Of a DNA stretch of 64,000 nt, positions 63,325 to 64,000 are shown piece by piece. The translations under genes and the position numbers were made by a program. The first letter of the stretch is position 1. Each line of letters opens with the position of its first letter. The stretch comes from Mesorhizobium sp. Pch-S (lineage in GTDB: Bacteria; Pseudomonadota; Alphaproteobacteria; Rhizobiales; Rhizobiaceae): positions 6,037,501 to 6,101,500 of the forward strand of contig NZ_CP029562.1 of assembly GCF_004136315.1 (NCBI RefSeq), read 5' to 3'. The notes under the pieces were generated by a model that saw only the letters and a list, made by a program, of their open reading frames with translations, ran no database searches and had not been told where the DNA came from.

Positions 63325-64000
63325 TCAGATCTTGCCCTTCCAGGGCACCAGCCGGCGCTCCAGCCAGCGCATGCCGCTGGCAAAGAGGAAGGCCAGCACT
63401 GCGATGAGGATGAGGCCGACGAAGACGACATCGGTGGACAGGAAGTTGGCCGCCGACATGATCATGTAGCCAAGGCCGGAACGGGCAGCGATGAGCTCGG
63501 CTGCAACCAGACAGGAGAGGCCGGCGGCGACCGCGATGCGCAGGCCGGTCAGTATCTCCGGCAATGCCGAAGGCAGGATGATGTTGGTGAAGAGCTGCAA
63601 TCGTGTGGCGCCGAGCGATAGCGCCGCATTGATGCGCTCGACCGGTACCGATCGCACGCCTGCCTGGGCCGAGAAGCAGATCGGCGCGAAGGTCGACAGC
63701 GACAGCAGGACGATCTTGGAGGATTCGCCGATGCCCAGCCAGATGATCAGCAGTGGCAGATAGGCGAGCGGCGGCAACCCCCAATACAGTCCGATCGGCA
63801 CCGATAGCGTGCCCCGAACCCAGGGGTTAAGTCCCATCAGAAGGCCGATCGGCACCCCCAAAACGACACCGATGCCGAGCGCCGCGAGAATCCTTCCAAG
63901 GCTAGACAATGTGTGTTGCAGAAGCGTGCCGTCGGCATAGCCGTCAATCGCCACGGCATGGAACTGCGTCAACACCTCCGCAGGCGACGGCAGGAACAGC
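63325..64000 (-). CDS. ssuC: Sulfonate ABC transporter permease (SsuC/TauC-like), 5' part cut by window edge
   Basis: Inner-membrane permease, last about 225 residues shown. The frame continues past the window; upstream codons read [15 protein letters not shown], family-typical. [42 protein letters not shown] and the EAA loop [27 protein letters not shown] are clear. First visible gene of the ssuC-ssuD-ssuE transcript. Confidence 0.88.
   Translation of the reverse strand, partial: LFLPSPAEVLTQFHAVAIDGYADGTLLQHTLSSLGRILAALGIGVVLGVPIGLLMGLNPWVRGTLSVPIGLYWGLPPLAYLPLLIIWLGIGESSKIVLLSLSTFAPICFSAQAGVRSVPVERINAALSLGATRLQLFTNIILPSALPEILTGLRIAVAAGLSCLVAAELIAARSGLGYMIMSAANFLSTDVVFVGLILIAVLAFLFASGMRWLERRLVPWKGKI

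Overview
The window is a high-GC alphaproteobacterial chromosome segment. Gene content and gene order (BacA-like ABC exporter, class II DAHP synthase, TIGR02281 aspartic protease beside a DUF1289 gene, MoaA/MobA/MobB, ssu genes, a CtrA-type box) suggest Hyphomicrobiales/Rhizobiales, most like Phyllobacteriaceae (Mesorhizobium/Aminobacter-like). The genus is inference only; no rRNA is present. Both ends cut genes: a class II DAHP synthase at the left and an ssuC-type permease at the right.

Layout. 1-7.3 kb is core housekeeping: DAHP synthase, a BclA/BacA-like ABC protein, a frameshifted alpha/beta hydrolase behind a MerR-type promoter, rpiA, a DUF2059 protein and glutathione reductase. 7.3-15.4 kb is one tightly overlapping operon: AmiC-like amide sensor, AmiR-like ANTAR antiterminator, two Dpp-type permeases, a family-5 binding protein, an acetamidase/formamidase and a fused double ATPase. 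It is preceded by a leader with a promoter-like sequence, small hairpins and an intrinsic terminator just before the first ribosome binding site, which fits amide-controlled attenuation.

16.3-35.3 kb is a genomic island of about 19 kb in the 3' end of tRNA-Val(CAC). An 18-bp direct repeat of the tRNA end (16316-16333 and 35249-35266) marks its borders. It carries phage remnants (frameshifted, truncated endolysin, tail-spike-like protein, Rz1-like lipoprotein, probable tail fragment) around surface-glycan genes: an O-acyltransferase, a radical SAM/SPASM protein, a seven-gene overlapping operon (DPM1-like GT2, methyltransferase, pyruvyl-transferase-like, FrhB-like, deacetylase-like, flippase-like, large GT-C-like membrane protein), an O-antigen ligase/polymerase and a GT4. 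I find no integrase in it. It looks visibly richer in A/T than the flanks.

35.4-64 kb returns to core genes: an L,D-transpeptidase with a CtrA-type box, SDR/TetR, hydrolase/MarR and Lrp/RhtA divergent pairs with clear dyad operators, molybdenum-cofactor genes with an inverted pair of about 99-bp intergenic repeats around moaA, a polar amino-acid ABC transporter without its ATPase, repair and stress genes (AlkD-like, UDG-like, GST, SNase), a frameshifted histidine kinase, cobT, dusA, an H-NOX sensor directly followed by a GGDEF-EAL protein (nitric oxide to c-di-GMP signalling), and ssuE-ssuD-ssuC for sulfonate sulfur.

Three genes (hydrolase about 4117, endolysin about 16580, histidine kinase about 55674) carry single-base frameshifts; these may be real decay or sequencing errors. 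All function calls come from reading the translated sequence and remembered family motifs; no database search was possible.
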